A DNA stretch of 64,000 nt from Hybos culiciformis (lineage: Eukaryota > Arthropoda > Insecta > Diptera > Hybotidae). Positions 36,201-47,531 of the stretch are shown piece by piece; position 1 is the stretch's first letter, and each line of letters starts with the position of its first letter. The DNA is taken from assembly GCA_964007475.1 (NCBI GenBank), contig OZ023274.1, positions 79,185,303-79,249,302 of the forward strand. Reading direction: 5' to 3'. The position numbers and the translations under genes are program-made. The notes beneath the pieces are model-generated. The model ran no database searches. It saw only the letters and a program-made list of their open reading frames with translations, and was not told the DNA's origin.

Positions 36201-39200
36201 TACAGAAATATGTTACTAATTTTAATTTTAACATTAAGGTAGTAAGTATAATTTTTTTAAATATACCGACTAAAATCAAATGGATATATATTTTTAATTT
36301 TTTTTTTTACACGTACAAAATAGTCAAATGAAGTACAACACCCAGTAATACTATAAATTATCCTACCTCAATACAAATGCATTTTCATTTTTAAGCACAA
36401 AAAAAATATATATTTAAATGAGACAAATATCTCAAAAGTTTATTTTATCATAAAAATGTGCAGCATATATATTTTATGTACAACTAATATACAATTATAT
36501 GTAAATAATTATATATACGTAATATACTTATTTATTTATATATATTTATGTAGTACATTTTATATTGTTATTATTATTATATTATTATTATTATTATTAT
36601 TTATTTATTTAATTTTTTTTTTTTTTTTTTCAAAAAAGCTTCATCTTATATAATGGATATACATAAATTTTTTTCTTTTTATTTAACATTTTTCCCAACA
36701 AAAATAATGAGAAAGAAAAAAAAGTTTTCCTTTTTAGTAAAAAGGGTGTGTTGTAAAGCTTTCAAAAAATATCTGTTATGTTTTTATGTTTTTTTTTTTT
36801 GTTTCCACTGTTTTGTTTTATATAGTAAAGAGTAGAAAAAAAAGCATAACATTTGATTTCAACACCTTATATATATTGGGCTTGAAAAGGAAATTTATTT
36901 TATAAAGTATTAATTTACTTTTACATTTATAATAAAAAAAAAAAGAAACAAAACAAATAGATAAAAAAAAATTTATGTTTTGTATACATGTATGTGATGT
37001 TATACATAACATATATTTTATATTGTATATGTATATAGTATATCATATTATTTTGAATAAGAATATCATTATGTACTTACATATAATATATAATTTTAAT
37101 ATGGTTAAATAATTATGTACTTTTACTTTGCATTATTGTGTGCATTATTAACTAAATAAAATAATAAACATGTTATGTACCACTATATATCACTATTATA
37201 ATATGTATTGTAGTCATAAAAATGTTATTAAATTAATAGGATATCATACATATAATATGTAATATAATAAAATAAAAATAATACTTAAATAAGTAGAATA
37301 AAAAAAAAAGAAAGATCGTTAATAACAAAATAATTGAAAATATTATTTCTAAAAAATTGTCCACAAGTTTTATTTTTATAGCATAAGTATGTAAAGTTAG
37401 TATACACACATACATATTATGATAATGGTAAAATTTCAATTTAATTTAAACATACACTTAGTTTAGAAAATAAAACAAAAATTTATTTTGTTCTAAAAAG
37501 AGCACTATCTGAAATCGGTCGAATATGTTCAAACAATTTTAAGTTAAATTTTTCAGCCACATAAAAACGGTCATGGAACGGTCTATCGTAATGGCAGGCG
37601 ATAATTTTTTTTTTGAAAGCGTACCTATGTCCAAAATATGAATTATTTTTATTTCAAGCGAATCGGTGATGTAGTTCGAAAGTTATGAATTTTTGTCCGA
37701 AAAAAGTGTATTTTTAGCAAATTTCTATGTAAAATGCATGTTTCCTTCCAATTTTCACACTAATTTTTCTCGAAAAAGTCAATAGCCTATATAGGCTGAA
37801 TATGAGAAAATAAAAAATAAAATGAATAATTCCTTTTTAGTCAGTTTTCTATCAAAAATGAAAAAATGTTTTCAAATGTTTTCATTATATGTCCGTATGT
37901 CCGTCTGTCCGCAACTAAAATGCTTCTAAGTTTTGAACCAGCCAACAGATTTATTTGTATTAAACATGAGCAATCTCGTTTACTTTCACCTCTACTGAAA
38001 GTCGATATTCCATCAATTCAGGCTTCTGAGTTAGTGGCTCTGAGCCAGCCAAAAATCTGTATCATTTTTTTTAATAAAATTTTGTGAGAATTTTAATAGA
38101 TTTTGATAAAGGAACTTAAAAAAATGGTTATAGCCCAAGGACAGAAAACTATTATATTTGTGTACAGTAAATTTTATTGGTATAATGGTATTAAAGGAAC
38201 CTTAAAAATCATATGCTCAGCTTCTGATTATGACTTTTAAAATTAAAGTATTTATGAGGTACTTTTAATTTATATTGAACTTCCACAGCAATTTAATATT
38301 AAAATTTCAGTACCTAATATTGTGAAAATTTAACGTAATATTAAAATAAAAATAATAATTCACATCCACATAGCACAATATTAAAAAATTGGGCTTAATT
38401 TTCGTAAATTTTACAAATTAATTATTCAATCAAGTTCATGATCAAGTTTTTAACTTCCTTATACAAAAAATTAATTGAATTAATTTTTCGTTCATTAGTT
38501 TTTATTTTTCACGATTTATTTTTTTGAAATGATCAATCGAAGATGTAGAAAAATATGAAAAAATCCAAAAAAAAAAAACAGAATATAATATACATTTTCA
38601 AGAATATTAATATCCAAATAATTTGAATTAAATTTAAATATTATTATTTTATTGTACACATTAATAATTATAATATTCACTTATTTTGTTGAATTAAAAC
38701 TCATAAATAATTATTATGATGTGAAAATTTTTTTTTTTATTTTTTATTATAAATTATTTTAACATTTAGAATTATAATGTTTGATAAATTTTTTAACAAC
38801 AAAAAAAATAATATACTTAATCTTTAGTCAATTATATAAATAAATGAACTTAATTTTAATATTATTCACGTTTGTATAATTTTTTTTTTTTTTTTTAATT
38901 TATTACGATAAGAGCATAAATGTTTTTTCTTTGATAAAACTTATGTAATTATAAAATAACTTTGAATAAACCTAATAACAAAAAAAAAAAATGATATACA
39001 AAAAAAGAAATTTTATATATATTTTTTTTGTATAATATTTTGAAGTAAAAGATAACTTTTGGTACAAAAAATTCTGGCATAAGAAATGTATAGTTTTTTT
39101 TTTTTTTAATCTTATATTTCTACATGAGTAGGTCAAAGCTTTTATTTTCTCTCTCTCTCGAGATATTGTATGTAAAATACTTTTGAAAGTTAGGCCAATA

Positions 39201-41352
39201 TATAATAATAATGATAATAGTGATAAAATTTAAATATACATATATAAGTTAAAAAAAAAAAAACATTTCTTTTAAGGAATATCGAAATATATAGGACATT
39301 TTATTACATAATCTACAAATTAAGGATATAAAAGGTTTTATATTTGTATTTTGATTTTTTTTTTCAACATTTTTGTATATTTTGAATTCAAAAATATATT
39401 ATACATAAAAAACATCTTTGGCTTTGATAGTATATATCGCAGCAAAGTACACTTCATATTGCTTTACTGAAGTTCAAGAAAGGATCTACATTATGTAGAT
39501 AAAATATATAGATTGTGTAGGGAATATTTCTAGAACTGGCCAGTTAATTTCTCTTTATCAGTTTCCACTTATTCATGGTCGAGATAATATAGATTTAATA
39601 AAAAAAAACTTTCAATTTTCTGATTATTTTACTAATTTTTTTTGAATTATTTTTGTTGTGCGGTGTGGTTAGTTAATAATGGTTTTGTTTTCTATCAGTG
39701 AAATAAATAACATTCTTCTTCTACTTATGTAATGCAAATGGGAATAGTCAGTTTGGACGAAAAGTAGAATTAACCTAGATTTTTTTCTAATAGTATTAAT
39801 TAACTTAGACTGGATCTTATTAAATTCTATTCTTCTTTTTATATATATTATTTATATCAATTAGAAATATGTTAAAATATTATACATATAAATGTTGATT
39901 TTAAGTTCAAATGCAGTCGGCTGTGCCAAGAATGGAACATTAGGATAGTACAGAAGAAAATCTGAAGATATAAATCACTTCATTTAATAGTAGGTATATT
40001 ATATACTTTTTTATAATACAAGCATACATCCAGATATGTGTAAGTATTTAACGAAAAAAAAAAAAACTCTTTTTAAAGGAAAATATAAATAAGTATACAT
40101 ATAAATTATGTATTACTTATGTTCAACATATTTCAAAAAATTTAGTGATAAGAAATAATTTCAGTCTTTATTTATTTTGTTTTTTTTTTTTTTAATATAA
40201 AATTACCATTTACCAAACACCTAAGAAATACAACAGATGTGCCATAAATTTGGACTAATTTTTTTTTCAAATTTTAACTAGGTCAACAACCCTACTAATT
40301 ATTATTTTTTTTTTTTTAATTAAAATATTGTTGTTAATTAAATCATTATTTAATAAATGAAAATAACCATAATGACTAAAAACTGTTATGAGAGCTTATT
40401 TGCCCAAAATGTATAACTTTATATCCTTCAAATCTATATTCAAAATCGTTAGATTTTTCCTTTTCAACCTAAAACTCAAGATCAAAAGAAAAACAAATTT
40501 AACAATTTTATTTAAGTTTTAGTTCATTTTTAGTTATTTTTTTTGTAGAAATTAAACCATCGTATAAGAATATGTTACCTTTGTGCGGGTGTCTGTCTTT
40601 CCATCCATCTATAAAACTATTAAACTATCATGACGATTTAAACCATTTTAATGCCAAACGATGCATAATCTTATTCATTTTCGATTTTATGAGTCTTAAA
40701 TAAAAATTTTCGAAGTTTGTGAAAAACTGAATCCATACATACTTCATTTAATTTAAATGAAAAACTTTAATTCATATGCAATTTTTTTTTAATTTGTTGT
40801 TCGTACCAACTCGCATAAGTTGGATCAAAACATATTCATTTTTAATTTTAAAAATTTGAATTTTTTTTTAATGTGGTGACAAAGGGATTTTACCAAATTA
40901 TTTTATTATCCTCTATATACAAAGAAAAATGTATAATGCTCGTATATAAAAGGTGTATAACCTTGCCTCAATTATAACAAAAAAATATAGTATCATTGTC
41001 ATATATTTTTGACAAACTATTTAACTTAAATTATGATAAAAAATATTTTACAAAGAGAAAATATTTCACAAAGAAAAAAATCCCTTAAGTATTTTATTAT
41101 ATTTATTCTTTTTTTTTTTTAATTTTGTCTTCACAATGACAAGAGGATTCTTTAAACCTCTTCGATCTATATTTAAAAGTTGAGATTTTTTTTTATTTTT
41201 TCAACTTTCAAAGCTTCTAGCTCTACTGTTTAAAATATTCATTCAAATTTATGAAAAATACTCAGAAATATCTCTTCAAAAAATAAAAGATAAAAAAAAA
41301 TTGAATCATATTATTGGAAATATAAAAAAAAATAAGTAAAAAACGAGTTTTC

Positions 41353-41562
41353 AAACAAAACTGAGGCCAAGCCGCATGAAAAAGTAGAAAATAAATTTTT
41401 GTTCACACACAGAGGTGGACTCAAATTTTTTGATTGGGACATTTCAATAAGTGATTTGATTCATGAAGAGAAATCAAAAATCAAAAAATCTGTGTCCACC
41501 TCTGTGTGTGAAGAAAAATTTATTTTCTACTTTTTCATGCGGCTTGGCCTCAGTTTTGTTTT
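41353..41562. repeat. Long inverted repeat (about 80 bp arms, short loop)
   Basis: The left arm (41353-41433) and right arm (41481-41562) are near-perfect reverse complements. They share AAACTGAGGCCAAGCCGCAT, AAAAAGTAGAAAATAAATTT and CACACACAGAGGTGGAC in order. The loop is about 47 bp. RNA from either strand would form a long, nearly uninterrupted stem. No target duplication was identified, so it could be a foldback MITE or an endogenous hairpin-RNA source. Confidence 0.75.
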
Positions 41563-41579
41563 CTTATTTTTATTTCTCC

Positions 41580-42480
41580 CTTTTTCACGTTAACTAAATT
41601 GTTATTACAAATTTTCCTCGATTTTTCATGCAAATTTTCTTGATTGTTGAAGATTTATCATTAATCATATCGATGAAAATTTTTCCGATGATTTTCCCGC
41701 TTTTTCGGGTTTTCCACAAAAGCAACTTTATGCAACTCATTTCGCTCTACAACTTTGTCTCAGGTTGCAAAACGCTCAAACGCTTCCTTGGTCGGAAAAA
41801 CTCCGGAAAAGCGTTTTACATGAATTTTTTCACGATTTTTTCACCATTTTCGGAGAGAAAGTAATGCTGCCAGTTGATAAGGAACTTGATCCTGCATAAT
41901 TTGGAAAACTTATTTACCGGAAAATTTTCCGGAAAAGTCGGAAAATCCCGGACATTTTTTTCGGAAAAATCGGAAAACTCTGCATTTTTCCTGAAACGGA
42001 TTTATCAAATTTGTGCCAAATTTTCAAACGATTTTTCCCGATTTTCCAAGTTTTCCATTGAAATTTCCGGTTCAAATTTTTATAGATTCAATTGTCACGC
42101 GACATGAACCTGTCTATCAAATTTCAGCTCGCTGTGATGACGAAAAATGGGCCTACGAGAGTGTCGAAAATAGTAAAAAAGAAATATACAGACAGACAAA
42201 TTCGTGTAAGAGTTAATAATAATTGTGACCTCAAAAAATATTTATATGGCAGTCTTTCAACATTTCGATTTAAGATATTCTTCACTTTTCGGATACATGC
42301 ATCTACCAACACCGCAAATTTCACATTTTTTCTCGGAAACAATGGGAATCTGGAAATCCTATACGCAACACTCTAATTTTGATTGGAATCTTTTAAAACT
42401 TTTTAAAAAAAATTTTAATTTACATAAAATTTACATGAAACAAATTTTGATCATTGGCTGGTTGAGAGCTAATTAACTCG
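41580..42480. mobile_element. Decayed repetitive DNA rich in CGGAAAA/TTTTCCG motifs
   Basis: This 0.9 kb block is GC-richer than its surroundings. It repeats GGAAAAnTCGGAAAA-type words in both orientations at 41690-42060, giving several overlapping open frames that share no family resemblance. It ends near an ACAGACAGACAAAT block (42188). The simplest reading is remnant transposon or satellite-like DNA; no reverse transcriptase or transposase motif was seen. Confidence 0.4.
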
Positions 42481-43257
42481 TAATCCTAGAATCTAGCATT
42501 CTTTGCAATAAAAGTGAACAAGATTTCGCATATTTTGGCATTCAAAAAATTTAAAATCGATTTCGCTTTTCATTAGCTATAAGCATTTTAGTGCTGGAGG
42601 ACAACATTTAATGAAAACATATATACAAGTATACAAGCAAGTAGTGACTTTTTTTATATTTTTTAATGGAAAACGAGCCATTACTTCAAAAATTTATTAT
42701 TTTCCCATTTTTATATATTTTAATTTTCCTCTTTTTGTTTATTTATGAATTTCGTGGATCTTGACACACTTTTGCATTCCATTTTAATTGTATAGAAAGT
42801 ATATGGAGAAAAATAATGTTTTTTTTTTTTATTATTTTTAAATATAATTTTTTTTTTTTTGAATTAAAATGTGAATTTTATAATGAATATCTTTCTTAAG
42901 AAAATACACATAAAATATAATATTAAAAAAATATATATATTTGTTTAACAATATCATATATCCAGTCTTTTTTAAACTATCCACATAATGCGACCAAAAC
43001 AAATTGTAGGATTTATTATTTTCTTTTTGAAATAAAACAGAAGGAATCACCTTGAAAAATTGCATAAAAAAAAACTCTGTTTCTATAATAAAAGATAAAC
43101 AAGAAACATGTTGCAATAAATTTTACAAATAAAATTTTTGTATACTTAATGCTTACTAAAAGTATAATACAGTTTTACAACACCTTAAGTAGTAGCTATT
43201 ATGTATTAGAGATAAATGTTTAAAATTTACCTTCACATCATATTGGCTTGTGAAAGG

Positions 43258-43341
43258 GTATTACCATTGATTAAGAATACAAAATACCAAAAATAATAAT
43301 AATGTCGTATGAAGCTATGTATTCTTAATCAATGGTATTAC
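43258..43341. repeat. Perfect 23 bp inverted repeat with 38 bp loop
   Basis: The arm at 43258-43280 (GTATTACCATTGATTAAGAA plus TAC) is exactly the reverse complement of 43319-43341. The stem size and loop length are in the range of small hairpin RNAs but equally of tiny MITEs. Confidence 0.8.
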
Positions 43342-43440
43342 CTACTTACTGGAAAATATTGAACGTGGAGCCATTATAAAGCTGCTAGACTTTAGGATTT
43401 AATTTTTGTTCTCAGAATCTAACTACATAAATAATTTTTG

Positions 43441-43476
43441 AAGTAAGTAATGACCACGAAGTAAGTAATGACCACG
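43441..43476. repeat. Exact 18 bp tandem duplication
   Basis: AAGTAAGTAATGACCACG occurs twice in immediate succession with no mismatch. Confidence 0.85.
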
Positions 43477-45070
43477 AACTCTTTCACCAACATGAAGTTG
43501 AACATACAACATACGTCCTTTTTTCACATAAAAATTAAAACAACTTTCGCTATTCGAGTATTTATATAATTCCCCAGATAACGCCTTTTAAAGAGTTATA
43601 TAAAATCTTTATGCTTTTTATTTATTTTTATATTGTTTTGATAGTTATACTATTTTTTTACATCTCCCGTGTAGATGTAAACTCACGACACGGCACTATG
43701 CTGAATTTTTAAATTGAAGCAACTAGAAAATTGATTTAATTTTGATTTTTTTTTTTTTTTTTGAGTTTAGAAGCAACTCTTTACTATCTAGTGGACGATG
43801 ATAAAAATATCCGGCAACTTTTTGATTACTTTTGACTGCTTTTTGCATATAAAAAAAATTTGCTTGTGGGCGGAAGGTCATAGTTTTGTCGATTCTAAAA
43901 TTAGGTATAAAAATGTTTATCAAACATCATATTTTCGAACACATTTTTTTTGTTTATAGAATTCGATTACTGGCTGGAAAATTAAATTGAAAATATTTAA
44001 TATAATAATTTTAAATATACTTATTCTTACATGATATGAGGGTAGATCGTTTTCCTTTAAGAATTAATTTAGTTAACTTATTCTTTCTTCCCACGATAAA
44101 AGAACTACATATATACAATTAATTTCTGTGTCTATATGTTTTTATTTTACATCAATAAGTATTATGTATAGGTATTATGTAGGTATATGAAATATGAAAA
44201 CGGTAATATTTGACTTAACGTTTGTCAAAATATGTAATTCCAACTTTTTAACATAATCTATGATTATATATATGAACATATATATTGTACATATTATATA
44301 TTGTGCATGTAACTATTAACTTAATATATAAATTTGATGTTGATATACATACATATGTATTACGTGTAAAGAATGTTTTATATAAAATGTGAAAAAAATA
44401 TATATACTTCTATATGTATATTTTTTTTTTATCATCGAAATTCGATATCTTAAATGCTACACGACACCTACGGATTTCATTGCACCCACGCATTTTTTTT
44501 TTTTTTATGCTATTAAATTCAGGGTAAAAAAGCTTAGTTATTATAAGATTTCTTGTCTTTATTTTTTCTTTTTTTTAATTTTAGTCACAAAGAATAAGGA
44601 AAAACTTCAATTCATGACATATCAATCATTGATTAAATTTAATCAATCATTTATATTGTTTTAAGAAATAAATCAGATTTTTTATATATTTAATAATAGT
44701 ATAAATATTATAAGTTTTGCTATGTCAGTTTCAAAGTGCCTTATAGTAATATTATGCTATGTGTCACTTTTACAAAACATACGAATATAGTGTATGTAAT
44801 GCATTTTATGGAAACGGATAAAGTATATTATAGAATACAGGATTTGAAACTCTCTACCATATCTCTTGAAAAAAAATTTCCTCTTACAAAAGAGAAAGAA
44901 TGATAATTTTTCAATATTCGATCATCTTGTGTTGCTAACATGTCATAGAATGTTTACAATGTTTAAAAAATTTAAGAGATTGTGGTATTCAAAGCAGATC
45001 AGGGTTTCAGTATTTAAAATTTGAAATAAGTTTATATACTTGGGTAAATAAGTATAATAAGTATATACTT

Positions 45071-45203
45071 GGGTCGGCCGTCATGGTGTAGTGGTATTGC
45101 GCTTATCCTACGGTGTGTTCGGTCGTGGGTTCGATTCCCACCTCGGACTGAAATTTGTATCAATTTTTCATTTTGTTCACTTGAATTAAGTGTTTTTTTT
45201 TTT
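45071..45203 (+). mobile_element. tRNA-derived SINE (or tRNA-like sequence) with Pol III A and B boxes
   Basis: TGGTGTAGTGG (45084-45094) matches the tRNA A box and GGTTCGATTCC (45128-45138) the B box, at tRNA-like spacing. GTGGG/CCCAC flanks form a good T stem. The sequence before the A box (GCCGTCA) does not pair with the expected 3' acceptor (CTCGGAC), so a functional tRNA is unlikely. A short unrelated body follows and ends in a T run (45193-45203) usable as a Pol III terminator. This head-body-T-run plan is that of tRNA-derived SINEs. Its left junction lies in a local ATATACTTGGGT duplication. Confidence 0.7.
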
Positions 45204-45807
45204 AATTTGTTGACATAAAGTACTACAAAAATAGATCCAATTTAACACTATTAAAATCCAAAAAAAAAATAGATATTATTTCCATATTTCACATTTCCGA
45301 CTATTGCACCATGTCCTTCAAATCTTGAGGGCAAAGTAAAATAACATTTTTTTTTTCGCCATGTTTATATACATATGTATAATAATATGACTCTTTATAA
45401 AAATGTAGAACATAACTTTACTTTATGTCACTTTGAAGAAAATAAATTTGAATTCTTATGAGTTTTTATTCGACAACAAATTAAACAAAATCTCAACATA
45501 ACTTGGTCTACAAATTTTGATAAATAATTTGATATTTAACACTAATGATTTAGTTTCATAACACTTGATTGAATAATGTACCCTAGTTTAATATATATAT
45601 AAATTGTAATTATCATACAATTTGTTTATTTGGGATCTAATTTTTTATTTGAAAGTCAAAACAGATACATACATATATGTATATATATTTATCGTTAAAA
45701 AATTATGAATAAAAAATATAACGAAACCAATCATTATAATGACATTTTGTAAACAAATAATAACTTTAATTGAAAAAGAAAACTTGACATCATAAGGTAT
45801 ATAGTAA

Positions 45808-45808
<1 letters not shown>

Positions 45809-45849
<41 letters not shown>
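45809..45849. repeat. (TA)20 dinucleotide repeat
   Basis: An uninterrupted TA run of about 40 bases, the longest dinucleotide tract noted in the window. Confidence 0.9.
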
Positions 45850-45852
<3 letters not shown>

Positions 45853-47446
45853 GCTCATTTTGTGAAAAAAACATCGGGATTCTTCCTAAAGAAGTAAAAT
45901 AGAAACAGTTAATTTTTAAAATCGTTTTTGAAACCGCGTATAATTTCTGTATACAGCACCCAACAAGCCATTTCTTTGTAAGTATGTAAATGTAAGATAC
46001 TATAAAATAAAAATTTTAAGTATATTCCTTTTTATATTAGTTACCGAGATCACTGTAAAAGGATACAAGGATAATAATTTAACATTTGATAAAATAATTG
46101 AGCTGAATCGAATTTGTTCAATGAGTGAGATTTGATAGTAAAGTAAAATTATACTTACATAAATATTTAAATTTCTTTTTTCATCAATTTAAAATATATT
46201 CTTACATATATAATCGGCTGGTTAAGGTTAAAAATATTGTACAATGTCAAAATATGTATACTTCAATATTCTTTAAATGGATTTATTGGTTTTTTTTTTT
46301 TTTTTTATACTTTCTGAAGCATCATTATTCTGTCATACTTTATATATTTCATTCATAATTATATATATATGAGCAGAATATTATGCTAATAGTTTAACCT
46401 TGTTCATTTTGAAATTATTATCCTTAATATTTATATTTAATTAATAAAATTGTTTTTCAATTTTTAAGGAAATATTTTAAATACCTACTTAAAATTATTT
46501 AGCGATAATATAAAATGAACGTAATTTTTTGCTCTTAAGTATACTTATATAACAAATAACATGCATATATAAGAAGATGCTAAATTCAAATAAAGATGCT
46601 AAAAATAATTTAAGATATTATGTTTTGAAAATATTAAAACTTTATTCTCAATTTATAGAATCTTTACATAACAACCCAGGATAACCTTTCTCAACTACAT
46701 ATAGTTAGTTGTAAAATTTACGGATAAAATTTAGAGAATTCAAAATTTATAGTGTAAGTATATGAACAAAAACAGAAATCAGCTGTCCACGAACGAAAAT
46801 AATAATTGCCCACTATAATAACATTATTTAAAAATCAAATAAACCTATTTGTACCTCGATTTGTACCTATAATATTGTTCATACTTTTTTTAGATATTTT
46901 GATGCTCTGGAAATTTACTTCAGGAAAAACATACACATAATATTTTACTTATAAATCCGTAGCGAAGATTTCGAAACAATATCAATCTCTTTTTAATTAA
47001 TAAGCATTTATATAATTCTAAAACTAATGTTACTACAATAGTGATTTGGGTATTAGATATTAAATTTAATATTTTTTTAATCAAAATAGTGATTTTCAGT
47101 ATAGTGCATATGCGTATACTTTTGTTTGTTCGCCAAGTCAATATTAGAAATTTTTATTACTTTTAAATTTTTGCTTAAAAAATTAAACCAATAAACCAAC
47201 CAATAAAATATAAAGTCTCCAGATTAAATAGATTTTAGATTTAATAACATATAATATATATGAGTAAAAAGTAATTCTTTTTAAATTTTGAGTACGACCT
47301 TTTCTAATGATTTATTTTTATAACAAACTTTGAATACTGCTTAAAATAATTAAAACTAAATTGAAATTCTTGTAATTTTTCTTTTAAAGTTAATAAAAAT
47401 TAAAATATCTAATTAGTTAAAATAAATAAATTGTTTATATAATTAC

Positions 47447-47516
47447 CTCTCTTGCCATTACGACATGCCTCAACAGAACCTAAATGGAGGCTCTGTTTGT
47501 TGCCCCCTTCCCTCAT
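47447..47516 (-). CDS. Drep2: Candidate 5' coding exon of Drep2
   Basis: On the minus strand, ATG at 47516 opens a 23-codon frame (MREGGNKQSLHL, GSVEACRNGKR) that ends at donor G|GTAATT. The block is clearly GC-richer than the surrounding AT-rich DNA. An AG acceptor-like site precedes it near 47531, and the frame stays open back to it. It leaves one extra base, and the next Drep2 exon, at acceptor 28123, needs exactly that base. The join reads GKR-V-RENRKAAKVALKKD. Using it gives a Drep2 protein of about 536 residues. I do not recognise the peptide itself; the assignment rests on composition, splice sites, phase and strand. Confidence 0.5.
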
Positions 47517-47531
47517 TAAAAAGCTCCTCTA

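Larger units (their letters stand above)
28124..47446. other. Gene-empty stretch of about 19 kb, probably the first intron of Drep2
   Basis: If the 5' exon at 47447-47516 belongs to Drep2, this is one intron read on the minus strand, starting with donor GTAATT at 47446 and ending with acceptor ACAG at 28124. I recognise no other exon in it. It contains a TAGTA microsatellite (28390-28470), a palindrome cluster (29595-29736), dinucleotide repeats, hairpins at 41353 and 43258, decayed TE-like DNA (37500-38080, 41580-42480) and a tRNA-like SINE (45071). The remaining open frames are low-complexity. Confidence 0.5.

Noticed and set aside
37866..38087. A 73-residue frame beside TCCGTATGTCCGTCTGTCC
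   Set aside because: No domain or splice context is present; the surrounding sequence looks like decayed transposon DNA.
41628..42476. Overlapping 64-94 residue frames that might mark a small gene cluster
   Set aside because: Several frames are open at once because of repeated CGGAAAA/TTTTCCG words; no frame is preferred and none resembles a known family. They were treated as repeat DNA.
45071..45150. Functional tRNA gene
   Set aside because: The A and B boxes are good, but the seven bases before the A box do not pair with the expected 3' acceptor, and a SINE-like tail with a T run follows. A SINE explains it better.
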